Source: Pseudidiomarina woesei
GTDB lineage: Bacteria; Pseudomonadota; Gammaproteobacteria; Enterobacterales; Alteromonadaceae
NCBI RefSeq assembly: GCF_001418345.1
Contig: NZ_LIPW01000007.1
Span: 1-64,000 of the forward strand
Reading direction: 5' to 3'
DNA: 64,000 nt
The notes beneath the pieces are model-generated. The model worked only from the letters and a program-made list of their open reading frames with translations, did not search any database and had not been told where the DNA came from. The first letter of the stretch is position 1. Each line of letters starts with the position of its first letter. This document shows positions 8,575-15,559 of this stretch, one piece after another. The position numbers and the translations under genes are program-made.

Positions 8575-9288
8575 ATGGCCATAGAGTACAATGTCTACTG
8601 TGACGAGTCGTGTCACCTTGAGAATGACAAGCAAAAAGCAATGGTTCTTGGTGCGGTTTGGTGTCCAAGGGATAAGCGGCTGGAAATTGCGGAAAGACTA
8701 CGAGAGATCAAACAAAAGCATGGTTTTACGAGGGACTTTGAAGTCAAGTGGACCAAAGTAAGTCCCTCAAAAGTCGGCTTTTATAAAGATATCATCGACT
8801 ACTTCTTTGATGATGATGACTTACATTTTCGCGGGTTGGTCATTCCTGATAAAAGTATATTAGAACACGAAAAACACAACCAAGATCATGATGATTGGTA
8901 CTACAAAATGTACTTCACAATGCTGAAAACTATCTTCGATCCAAACTCACGATACAACGTGTATATCGATATCAAGGATACGCTTGGTCACGAAAAAGTG
9001 AGCAACCTTCAAGAGGTACTTTGTCGCAACGCCTATGATTTTTCAAGGAAAATGATCGCAGACATAAAACGCGTTCAGTCTCATGAGGTCGAGCAATTAC
9101 AGCTAGCAGACCTATTAATTGGTGCACTGTCATACCTTCATCGTGAATTGTCAGGTAGTAAAGCCAAAGAGGCACTAATAGAGCGAATAAAGCATCGCAG
9201 CGGTTACCAGTTGACGCTCAATACAATGATGCGAGAAGAAAAGTTTAATCTTTTGATTTGGAGTCCCGGAGGTAGGGTTTGGTCGTAA
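8575..9288 (+). CDS. DUF3800 (RNase H-like) protein in R-M operon, 237 aa
   Basis: Member of the DUF3800 family, predicted to have an RNase H-like fold and common in mobile and defence islands. The acidic positions are in place: D10-E11-S12 in NVYCDES near the N-terminus and D179 in QLQLADLLIGAL. It starts at ATG 8575, eight bases after AGGAG, 27 bp after the res stop, so it is probably in the same transcript. It overlaps the next gene by 10 bp. Its role beside type III systems is not established; a nuclease effector or accessory is plausible. Family assignment good, function inferred. Confidence 0.82.
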   Translation: MAIEYNVYCDESCHLENDKQKAMVLGAVWCPRDKRLEIAERLREIKQKHGFTRDFEVKWTKVSPSKVGFYKDIIDYFFDDDDLHFRGLVIPDKSILEHEKHNQDHDDWYYKMYFTMLKTIFDPNSRYNVYIDIKDTLGHEKVSNLQEVLCRNAYDFSRKMIADIKRVQSHEVEQLQLADLLIGALSYLHRELSGSKAKEALIERIKHRSGYQLTLNTMMREEKFNLLIWSPGGRVWS

Positions 9289-9758
9289 CTCCTGATTGGC
9301 TTCCAGAGCTTGAATATTTAGAAGACTATAATGGCGATTGGCCAAAATACTTGGCCGCCATTTACGAAATCTTCTGTAACGACTTTGTTCACTCCAGCCC
9401 GACCTTTCAAGGTAGAAGGCTGGCGCTTAAACGTCACCCAGTCGTACATGGCAAGGAAGCTACTTTTTGGCATCTAACTAGCTCAGGCGATAGTGAAGCT
9501 GACAGAGAGCCAGATTTCCGCCGCTGTGAACGGATTCGGTGGCCACGCCCAGTCATTGAAAATGATACCGACCCCAACCTAAAAATTTGGTCCGAAAAAC
9601 GCAAAGGCGAGGATCGCATTCATATCTGGTTTGAAGCCGAAGGCTATCTCGTCGTGCTTGCTAAGCGTAGGGATTATATTTTGCCCTGGACTGCTTTTTA
9701 CGTCGAGCACAAACATCAGCGAACTAAATTCACTAAGCGCTGGAAAAAGAATAGTTGA
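9279..9758 (+). CDS. Small nuclease-like protein (possible PBECR/RelE-type), 159 aa
   Basis: Starts at TTG 9279 with GGAGG at 9268-9272, overlapping the DUF3800 gene by 10 bp, so the two are translationally coupled. The N-terminal third is acidic and the middle has conserved-looking HPVVHGKEATFWHLTS. The C-terminal part, YLVVLAKRRDYILPWTAFY followed by a basic end with H and K residues, resembles the phage-associated Barnase-EndoU-ColicinE5/RelE-like (PBECR) nuclease tail. That resemblance is from memory and weak. Together with DUF3800 it forms the tail of the defence operon. It could be the toxic effector or an uncharacterised partner. Confidence 0.6.
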   Translation: MVVTPDWLPELEYLEDYNGDWPKYLAAIYEIFCNDFVHSSPTFQGRRLALKRHPVVHGKEATFWHLTSSGDSEADREPDFRRCERIRWPRPVIENDTDPNLKIWSEKRKGEDRIHIWFEAEGYLVVLAKRRDYILPWTAFYVEHKHQRTKFTKRWKKNS

Positions 9759-10178
9759 GGAAATAAAAGGCTGGCCGCGCCCTGAGTAAGGACGGGGCCG
9801 TAACTCCTTCCACGCTTACGCACGAAGGCTGGTAGATGAGCTGCTGTGTATTCTAGTGATAAGCTCGGTTTTAATCAAGATTAGTTACAAAGTAAATAAC
9901 TACCCGGCTCAGCGTTCTCTCACGTATCCTCTGAAAATGTGAAAACGAGGTTGGCCGCAGAAAAATTGGGAAAGGCTGCGTCAGCATAATCCTATATAGG
10001 CGAGGACTTCTCACATCTTTTCGCTAAGTATCTCAGCGCTGAGGTACCACCTATTGTGCACAGTGGATCACACAGTGCCAGAACCAATCTATAAATACAA
10101 CACAAATCGTATTTATTACTTATTTTCAAAGGGTTACCTTCTAGTTATTCGGCACTTTGAGTAACGAGGAATGACCCC
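9759..10178. other. 420-bp non-coding gap before the GIY-YIG gene
   Basis: No credible ORF. It contains a perfect 12-bp palindrome CTCAGCGCTGAG at 10032-10043, GC-rich patches near 9770-9800 that could fold, and a likely promoter for the GIY-YIG gene in the AT-rich part (10090-10160). A ribosome-binding GAGGAA lies about 10 bases before ATG 10179. No known RNA family was recognised. Confidence 0.45.
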
Positions 10179-11459
10179 ATGCCTACTAAGCCACGCCAAA
10201 CAATTGTTTATATCAATAGCACTAAGGTTGTTTTATCTGATTATTACGAAAAGGCCAAAATTAAGGAGGTACCCTATCAAGTCTTCAGGGACCGAGTAAG
10301 GTCAAAACGGGACCAACATGTTGCACTAGATTACCAACGCTTGGAACGTGCTATCCGAACTCCCATCGGAGACTACCAAAAGTTTAGTGGGTCGGGACGC
10401 GCAATTAGTTTTACATACGATGAGTGTCTTTTTCCAGACCAAATCGGAAAGACTTTCCCCAGCATCAAGAGTTTCATGTGTGAAGTTGGTCTAGAGCACC
10501 ATTATCCAAAGGTTAAGGCAAAAAGGAAGACCGCCGATCTCTCCTTAGACGAATTGATCGAAGCAGTCCAAAATAGCTCTCTAGCGCACCAGGAGAAGAA
10601 AGGACTACTTTACAGAATCACGCACATTGAATCGGGCATGAAATATTATGGCCTTACGCGACAAAGGCTGCGTCGCCGTTGGAATCAGCACTGTAATCTA
10701 GCTCGAAAAGGCAGTTCACTCCCCCTTCACTATGCCATCAGAGAAAACGGTGCTGCATCATTTAGCGTTGAGGTAGTGAAAGAAGATATTCCCATAAAGC
10801 GGTTAGCCAACTTAGAGCGACAATACATACGTAGAGAGCAAACTCAGTGGCCGAATGGACTGAATGCATGCTCCGGTGGTCAGATTGGAAACCTGATTTC
10901 GGAGCCCGTCGAATTCGACGGCCAGACATTCAGCTCACAAGTCGAGTTTGGTAACTACGTGGAAAACCTGACCAACGGTGGGGTTAAATCTTATGTTGCA
11001 ATCTCACGTCTCAGAGCTGGTCAACAGATCTTATGCAAACAACGGCACCACTCCCCTAAGCCTTACGCGGGAAAGCCACTCTACCGCATCTGGAAAGCCA
11101 AATTTAATAAAGGGTTACTTTGCAGCCGTTGGCAGTCATTTAATCGCTTCAGTGCTGACATAGGAGCTCCTGATGACTACAGCTCCCCTTATCCCGACAA
11201 ATTGTTCTGCCGTATTGATAATAAAACACCTTTCGGACCACGCAATTACAGATGGATAACACGCGCCGAGAAAGCAGCTGAATTGAGTGCTCGAACAATT
11301 GAGTACAACGGCAAGAAATTTTCATCATTTGTGAATCTAGCCAAGGCTACAGGTATCGCGGCGTCAACGCTAATTTACTGGAGCAACAAGTACCCGCTGT
11401 CGTATGAAACCAATATTCGCGAACGCATTCAGAGCGCCGCAATCCAAAATCAGAAGTAA
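10179..11459 (+). CDS. GIY-YIG endonuclease-domain protein with repeated modules, 426 aa
   Basis: Predicted single-strand-nicking or double-strand nuclease. The GIY-YIG domain spans about residues 143-240: GLLYRITHIESG and KYYGLT replace the canonical GIY and YIG strands, RLRRRWNQH supplies the conserved Arg and His, LANLERQYI the catalytic Glu, and NGLNACSGGQ the closing Asn. Flanking regions carry repeated F-x-G-x-x-F-S-S style modules (about residues 246-285 and 369-408) followed by helix-turn-helix-like sequence, resembling NUMOD-type DNA-binding modules of homing endonucleases. The N-terminal 130 residues may hold two more degenerate copies. It stands alone between defence genes. It could be a free-standing homing-type nuclease or a restriction-like effector. 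Confidence 0.8.
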   Translation: MPTKPRQTIVYINSTKVVLSDYYEKAKIKEVPYQVFRDRVRSKRDQHVALDYQRLERAIRTPIGDYQKFSGSGRAISFTYDECLFPDQIGKTFPSIKSFMCEVGLEHHYPKVKAKRKTADLSLDELIEAVQNSSLAHQEKKGLLYRITHIESGMKYYGLTRQRLRRRWNQHCNLARKGSSLPLHYAIRENGAASFSVEVVKEDIPIKRLANLERQYIRREQTQWPNGLNACSGGQIGNLISEPVEFDGQTFSSQVEFGNYVENLTNGGVKSYVAISRLRAGQQILCKQRHHSPKPYAGKPLYRIWKAKFNKGLLCSRWQSFNRFSADIGAPDDYSSPYPDKLFCRIDNKTPFGPRNYRWITRAEKAAELSARTIEYNGKKFSSFVNLAKATGIAASTLIYWSNKYPLSYETNIRERIQSAAIQNQK

Positions 11460-11604
11460 TGATTGGGGAAACTTGATTTAGTTTTAAAAAGTACAGGTAT
11501 CAAAACATTTGAAGTGGTGATGTTATCTTACAGAAAATTCAGCCTTCGGATTACAGAACATCAAGGCTATTTTTGATACTTTGATTGCGTATCTTGGAGG
11601 GATT

Positions 11605-11865
11605 ATGGCTAAATTATTTGAATTAATTAATGATGAACAGATCAGTATTTGTGTTGAAGTGTGGGCGAGTAGTGTTGGAAGAAATCCTTCGACCTATTTG
11701 ACTCCAGTATCAATTGAGAAGCTCAAGAGTCACATTTTGTCTCACGATTCCTACGGTTTGATGCTTCAAGAGGCATATGACGCTCCTTTGGAATGTGAGT
11801 TTAGTCATCACTCTACATTCATTGACGTCGTATTTACATTTTTCGATTTGCGACTCATTCACTAG
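11605..11865 (+). CDS. Hypothetical small protein, 86 aa
   Basis: Not recognised. ATG 11605 follows a good GGAGGG site (11596-11601), which is preferred over an in-frame start at 11581. The product is MAKLFELINDEQISICVEVW followed by a mixed helix/strand segment with several His and Phe residues near the end. No membrane segment or catalytic motif. It lies between the GIY-YIG gene and the DGQ-R/HEPN pair, each separated by about 150 bp, so it is probably its own transcription unit. Confidence 0.5.
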   Translation: MAKLFELINDEQISICVEVWASSVGRNPSTYLTPVSIEKLKSHILSHDSYGLMLQEAYDAPLECEFSHHSTFIDVVFTFFDLRLIH

Positions 11866-12023
11866 AAATTATTAGTGTACGTTAAAGATTAACGTTTACG
11901 GCATTTAAGGTTAGTTACATCAAATCAATAACTTAAATATGGCAATACCATCTCTAGCCCTCTTGAATTTGTTAATTTTTTTTTATAGTCTCAGTCGATA
12001 ATCCGATTAAAAAGGAAATGACC
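11866..12023 (+). promoter_or_regulatory. Regulatory region of the DGQ-R/HEPN pair
   Basis: A perfect inverted repeat CGTTAA-AGA-TTAACG lies at 11880-11894. A possible sigma70 promoter, TTGAAT (11963-11968) and TATAGT (11984-11989), has a short 15-bp spacer interrupted by a T-run. AGGA at 12013-12016 serves the ATG at 12024. The repeat could be an operator; promoter strength is uncertain. Confidence 0.4.
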
Positions 12024-13226
12024 ATGAGTGCACTACACGTACTTGAAGACACAAATAAAAACAGCTTTTCAATTATGTTCACGATGAATATCGATGATTA
12101 CCTTGCTCTTGTGGATCAAGCATACAAAGATTCTGGAGGAGTAGAAGGGCAACGAGCACCACTAAAGACAAAAACTGGGCAGCGCATCCGGAAGCGAATG
12201 GTCTTGGATATAATTGAAGGTGCAGTTTTACCTCCACTCGTATTAGGCGCCACTTTAACGCCAGATCAAGTTGGCCTCGCTCGTAAAATAGATTCTGACG
12301 CTGACGGCATAGATCTACTTCACCAGCTAGAAGACATATCAATTATTGATGGAATGCAGAGAACGACGGCGTTAAAAGAGGCTTTAAAACTAGCTCAAGA
12401 TGAATTTACAGACAAAGTAACTGATATAAGGACAAGAAAAATTCGAGTAGAGCTCTGGGTCGCAGAGTCTGTAAATAGCTTAATATACCGCATGCTTGTG
12501 CTCAATACAGGTCAAGTACCTTGGGATATGAAGCGACAACTTCAAACTATTTATAAGTCGATTCTGAAGGAAATTAGAGCTTCGGTTGATGACATCAATG
12601 TTCTCGGCCTGGAACAAGGTCAACGTCGAACACAAGGGGGACAATTTCAGGGCGATAAACTAATTGAGTTTTTTTTATCATTCACGTCCAGAAAAACTGC
12701 AATCGACCTAAAGGAAAAAGTTGCAGAAGATTTCGCTAGAATGGATGCCACAGAAGCAACCTCATCTTCTCGTTTTTTAAGAGATTTTATCATTTGTGTA
12801 CAACTCTTAGTTAACCTTGATCATGCTTTTTCTAGAGCCAACAACACGAAAGAAGAGCTGTCGGATTCAAGAATTAAATCAGGTAAAGACGTATTCAAAA
12901 GCTTCCCAGCAGGGCTAGGTTTTTTTGCGGCAGCAGCGACAAAGATTTATGGTAAGCCGGGCTACCACCTTGATGACGACATTACAAAGAGAAATCTTGA
13001 GGTAATTGTAGACAACGTTGATGGTTTGGTTACAAGACTCACCCAAATGAGCCCTGAAGACGTTCGTGACTTTCTAGATCTAGACACACTGAATGAAAAA
13101 CTCAGCAGAAAAACAAGTAAAGTTGGTGCTTTCGAACGAGAGTTCTTTCAAACAGCATTTTCAGAACTGATTACTGAAGGGAATCACCTACCTAATATGT
13201 CACCGTGTTGGGAAGCGTATTACTAA
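12024..13226 (+). CDS. DGQHR/ParB-like motif protein, 400 aa
   Basis: Resembles proteins of the DGQHR (DndB-like) and DUF262/ParB-like group, which use a DGQ-x-R signature in nucleotide or DNA-dependent defence functions. The sequence shows RKRMVLDIIEGAVLPPLVLG, then IIDGMQRTTALKEA with D109-G-M-Q-R113 (M replaces the usual first Q), and MLVLNTGQVPWDMKRQL at about 158-174, which matches the downstream N-x-GQ-x-P box of the family. The C-terminal half is helical without a recognised nuclease. Start ATG 12024 is preferred over ATG 12018 because of spacing from AGGA. Its stop overlaps the next start by one base (TAATG), so the two proteins should be made together. Function inferred. Confidence 0.65.
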   Translation: MSALHVLEDTNKNSFSIMFTMNIDDYLALVDQAYKDSGGVEGQRAPLKTKTGQRIRKRMVLDIIEGAVLPPLVLGATLTPDQVGLARKIDSDADGIDLLHQLEDISIIDGMQRTTALKEALKLAQDEFTDKVTDIRTRKIRVELWVAESVNSLIYRMLVLNTGQVPWDMKRQLQTIYKSILKEIRASVDDINVLGLEQGQRRTQGGQFQGDKLIEFFLSFTSRKTAIDLKEKVAEDFARMDATEATSSSRFLRDFIICVQLLVNLDHAFSRANNTKEELSDSRIKSGKDVFKSFPAGLGFFAAAATKIYGKPGYHLDDDITKRNLEVIVDNVDGLVTRLTQMSPEDVRDFLDLDTLNEKLSRKTSKVGAFEREFFQTAFSELITEGNHLPNMSPCWEAYY

Positions 13227-14338
13227 TGGCAGATAAGGGTAAATATACTGACTACCTGTTTGAGCAAGTCTTTGGGCACTTGGATAGAGCTAGTACAGAG
13301 TACAAAAAATTTAAACTTCTGCGTCGGTCGCCTGAATCGTTATGCCTTGAGGATGTCAGATCGTATAGGCTTTTTAGGAGTGGGTACACAAGGAACAACA
13401 GAATACCAAGACTTGTAAACAATGCTGTTTACGAAGTCGATGATGACATCTTCATTGCTCTTAAGATTAAGCCGCCTCTAGATGAAGTTCTAATTGCACT
13501 TGAAAAATGCAATATCTACCAGTCGGAAATAAATCAAGGCATATTTTTAGCTCTCGCACCGGCCTTAAACTTGCAAATACAAACTCGTTCCCAAAAACAG
13601 CTAGAGAACGAACTATGGTCTCAACACGAAGACGAAGCGTACCAAGGTCATGACTGGGAGGAGCTTAGAGAATATTTTGAAGACTTCACGTTATTCAGAG
13701 TTTCAAAAGGTGAAAGTGTTACGCAGCATAAAGACAATCTCGTATTATTCATATTATCATTCTACACAGAGTTCACTCAGTTAAATGACCAAGGCCTTCT
13801 AGAGACTTATCGCGATTTAATCGCCAAATCTCCCCCGCAGGTTAACGAAAATCTGTTCCTTTCCCTTTCTTCAACACATTGGAAGCACTCATTTATTGAG
13901 GCCTATCGATGTTTAGAAGGACTTTTCTCAATTCCAGCCGCCATCCGATTGAAAATGTCCTTGAAACTTGATTGTAAAGCGTCTGAATTGGCGAAAATAG
14001 CTAGAACTGAATTGGGCTGGAAAAGAGTTGAGGTGACTTCACTCATGAGCATGTTAAGTTTGCTTCCAGATGACTCATTCACTAACACATTTGATATTAG
14101 TCAACTCGACACCTTCAGCGACTTAGAGCTATCTTTCAAAACAGCCATCGATCGTACGAAGGCAATTGAATCAATTGCTAGAAAAATTTACAGAATTCGG
14201 AACCAGCTTGTTCATCAATTCGATGAGAAGGATTTACTAAATATCCCAGATCAAGACTGGCCAAAATTAATTGAGCTTATGCTAATGTGTGTTGAAAAAT
14301 GTTACGAGAAACTAGCAGATGAAATAGAGAGTGGATAA
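13226..14338 (+). CDS. HEPN-type protein coupled to the DGQ-R gene, 370 aa
   Basis: No full-length family recognised. The C-terminal ~60 residues (AIESIARKIYRIRNQLVHQF) carry R325-N-Q-L-V-H330, the R-x4-H signature of HEPN RNases, inside a helical segment as in Apea-like HEPN domains. The N-terminal part has a strongly acidic middle (about residues 125-150) and no membrane segment. The start is ATG 13226, sharing one base with the upstream TAA. An RNase effector controlled by the DGQ-R partner is the obvious hypothesis. The RxxxxH motif alone can occur by chance, but its position and helical context support the call. Confidence 0.62.
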   Translation: MADKGKYTDYLFEQVFGHLDRASTEYKKFKLLRRSPESLCLEDVRSYRLFRSGYTRNNRIPRLVNNAVYEVDDDIFIALKIKPPLDEVLIALEKCNIYQSEINQGIFLALAPALNLQIQTRSQKQLENELWSQHEDEAYQGHDWEELREYFEDFTLFRVSKGESVTQHKDNLVLFILSFYTEFTQLNDQGLLETYRDLIAKSPPQVNENLFLSLSSTHWKHSFIEAYRCLEGLFSIPAAIRLKMSLKLDCKASELAKIARTELGWKRVEVTSLMSMLSLLPDDSFTNTFDISQLDTFSDLELSFKTAIDRTKAIESIARKIYRIRNQLVHQFDEKDLLNIPDQDWPKLIELMLMCVEKCYEKLADEIESG

Positions 14339-14465
14339 ACTCCGGAATGTATCATGACTCTTGATACGAACTCTTACCTATCACTACTTGACCCGTTACT
14401 TGACCCGAAAGCTAGACCAAAGGATATGTGTTAGCGCTCACTATCTCCAAGCGATACGGTTTTAA
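14339..14465. other. Island-tRNA junction with 12-bp tandem repeat
   Basis: CTACTTGACCCG (14384-14395) and TTACTTGACCCG (14396-14407) are adjacent, with a single mismatch. The stretch runs directly into the encoded CCA end of tRNA-Ile2. It is where an integrase attachment site would lie, yet no integrase start is visible on the minus strand. I saw no second copy of the tRNA 3' end elsewhere in the window. Confidence 0.5.
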
Positions 14466-14541
14466 TGGTGGCCCCTCCCAGATTTGAACTGGGGACCAAC
14501 CGATTATGAGTCGGCTGCTCTAACCACTGAGCTAAGGGGCC
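14466..14541 (-). tRNA. ileX: tRNA-Ile2 (anticodon CAU, lysidine-modified)
   Basis: A 76-nt cloverleaf on the minus strand starting GGCCCCTTAGCTCAG and ending AGGGGCCACCA with an encoded CCA. The anticodon loop reads CTCATAA. The sequence closely follows E. coli ileX rather than Met tRNAs, so the CAU anticodon is expected to be converted to lysidine by TilS to read AUA. As in E. coli it lies near rpoD. Its 3' end borders the accessory island, which makes it the probable integration site. A short leader inverted repeat (GTTAATCC/GGATTAAC) lies at about 14553-14572. Confidence 0.95.
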
Positions 14542-14586
14542 ATTCAGGAAGGTGGTTAATCCCCTCGGATTAACAAAGCGGGCGCA

Positions 14587-14615
14587 AGTATATGAAATTT
14601 CGGCCCGCTTGTCAT
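14587..14615 (-). promoter_or_regulatory. tRNA-Ile2 promoter
   Basis: On the minus strand ATGACA (14610-14615) and TATACT (14587-14592) are separated by exactly 17 bp, followed by a GC-rich discriminator (TTGCGCCCGC) typical of growth-rate-controlled stable RNA promoters. It lies about 45 bp upstream of the mature tRNA. Confidence 0.65.
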
Positions 14616-14616
14616 G

Positions 14617-14635
14617 ACCCCAAACGGGGTTTTTT
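14617..14635 (+). terminator. Plus-strand terminator facing the island
   Basis: ACCCC-AAAC-GGGGT followed by six T residues on the + strand, overlapping the last codons of the minus-strand amidohydrolase. On the minus strand no T-run follows the hairpin. It would stop transcripts leaving the island toward the core genes. Confidence 0.6.
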
Positions 14636-15428
14636 ATAGGTTTATGTGATAGAAGTCGGCGGCATTGCCGGCGAATACTTTGTCGATAGCTTTATCATCG
14701 ACTAAGGCTTCGCACACGGTCTCAATGTCACGCACATTAAATGGGCGTTCCGCGCGGGTTGATGGTAAATCGGTGCCGAACATCAAACAGTCTGGATTAA
14801 TGGCGTATAGCGATTTTACCGCTTTCGCAACATCAACTTCGGTGCGTCCAAAACCACTGGCTTTAATATGCACGCCGTTCTCGGCAAGTTTCTGCACTTG
14901 CGATAAGCCCGAACGCGCCATTCCCAAGTGATCAACCGAGGCCTTCGGCAGCTTCAACAGCTTAGGAACCACTTCGTCCAGTTCGCGACTGTCGACATAC
15001 ATTTCGAGGTGCCAACCGGCTAAGTCCCAAATGCGCAGACCAAAATCGACCAAGTTATCTAAACCACTCACAACGCCACGTTTGAGATTTACCCGAATAC
15101 CACGAATGCCGTGATCGCGAAGCTTCAGAATTTCTTCGTCTGATACGCTACTCGGTAAGTTTGTTATTCCGACAAACTGATCGCCCATGTCGGCCAATGC
15201 TGACTTCAAATAGCTTTGGTCAAAGCCCTGCACAGAGCCAGAAACTATCACGCCACCTACGACGTTTAGGTTTTGCGTACGATACTTATAATCTTCAATG
15301 GAAAACGGTGCAGGCAGAAAGCCTTGATTCTCTATCAACGGAAACGAGTCGTTGTAGATATGAAAATGGGCATCGATAATTCGACGCGGTTGCTGTTTTT
15401 CGGTGTTGTTCTGATCAACTGCGATCAT
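14634..15428 (-). CDS. Amidohydrolase-family (TIM-barrel) metal-dependent hydrolase, 264 aa
   Basis: Cytosolic member of the amidohydrolase_2 / COG3618-like group (2-pyrone-4,6-dicarboxylate lactonase relatives). The metal-binding DAHFHIY opens the barrel at about residue 19; later motifs are SVDHLGMAR and MFGTDLPSTR with the catalytic Asp. The start follows AAGGATG by a few bases. It lies between rpoD and tRNA-Ile2 on the same strand. The rpoD terminator separates it from rpoD, so it should have its own promoter. Substrate unknown; a lactone or small carboxylic compound is the family expectation. Confidence 0.8.
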   Translation of the reverse strand: MIAVDQNNTEKQQPRRIIDAHFHIYNDSFPLIENQGFLPAPFSIEDYKYRTQNLNVVGGVIVSGSVQGFDQSYLKSALADMGDQFVGITNLPSSVSDEEILKLRDHGIRGIRVNLKRGVVSGLDNLVDFGLRIWDLAGWHLEMYVDSRELDEVVPKLLKLPKASVDHLGMARSGLSQVQKLAENGVHIKASGFGRTEVDVAKAVKSLYAINPDCLMFGTDLPSTRAERPFNVRDIETVCEALVDDKAIDKVFAGNAADFYHINL

Positions 15429-15483
15429 ATTTCATCCTTTTCAGCGAAGTTAGGCGTTATTTTAACAAATTTCGCGCTAAAAA

Positions 15484-15508
15484 TAAAAAAGCCCTAACCG
15501 CAAGGGCT
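15484..15508 (-). terminator. rpoD terminator
   Basis: On the minus strand AGCCCT-TGCGGTT-AGGGCT followed by TTTTTTATTTTT, about 50 bp after the rpoD stop. A classic intrinsic terminator. Confidence 0.85.
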
Positions 15509-15559
15509 AGAGCTTCTTAAGACGTTTTTAACCAACAAACGTTCAGATTATTTACAGGC

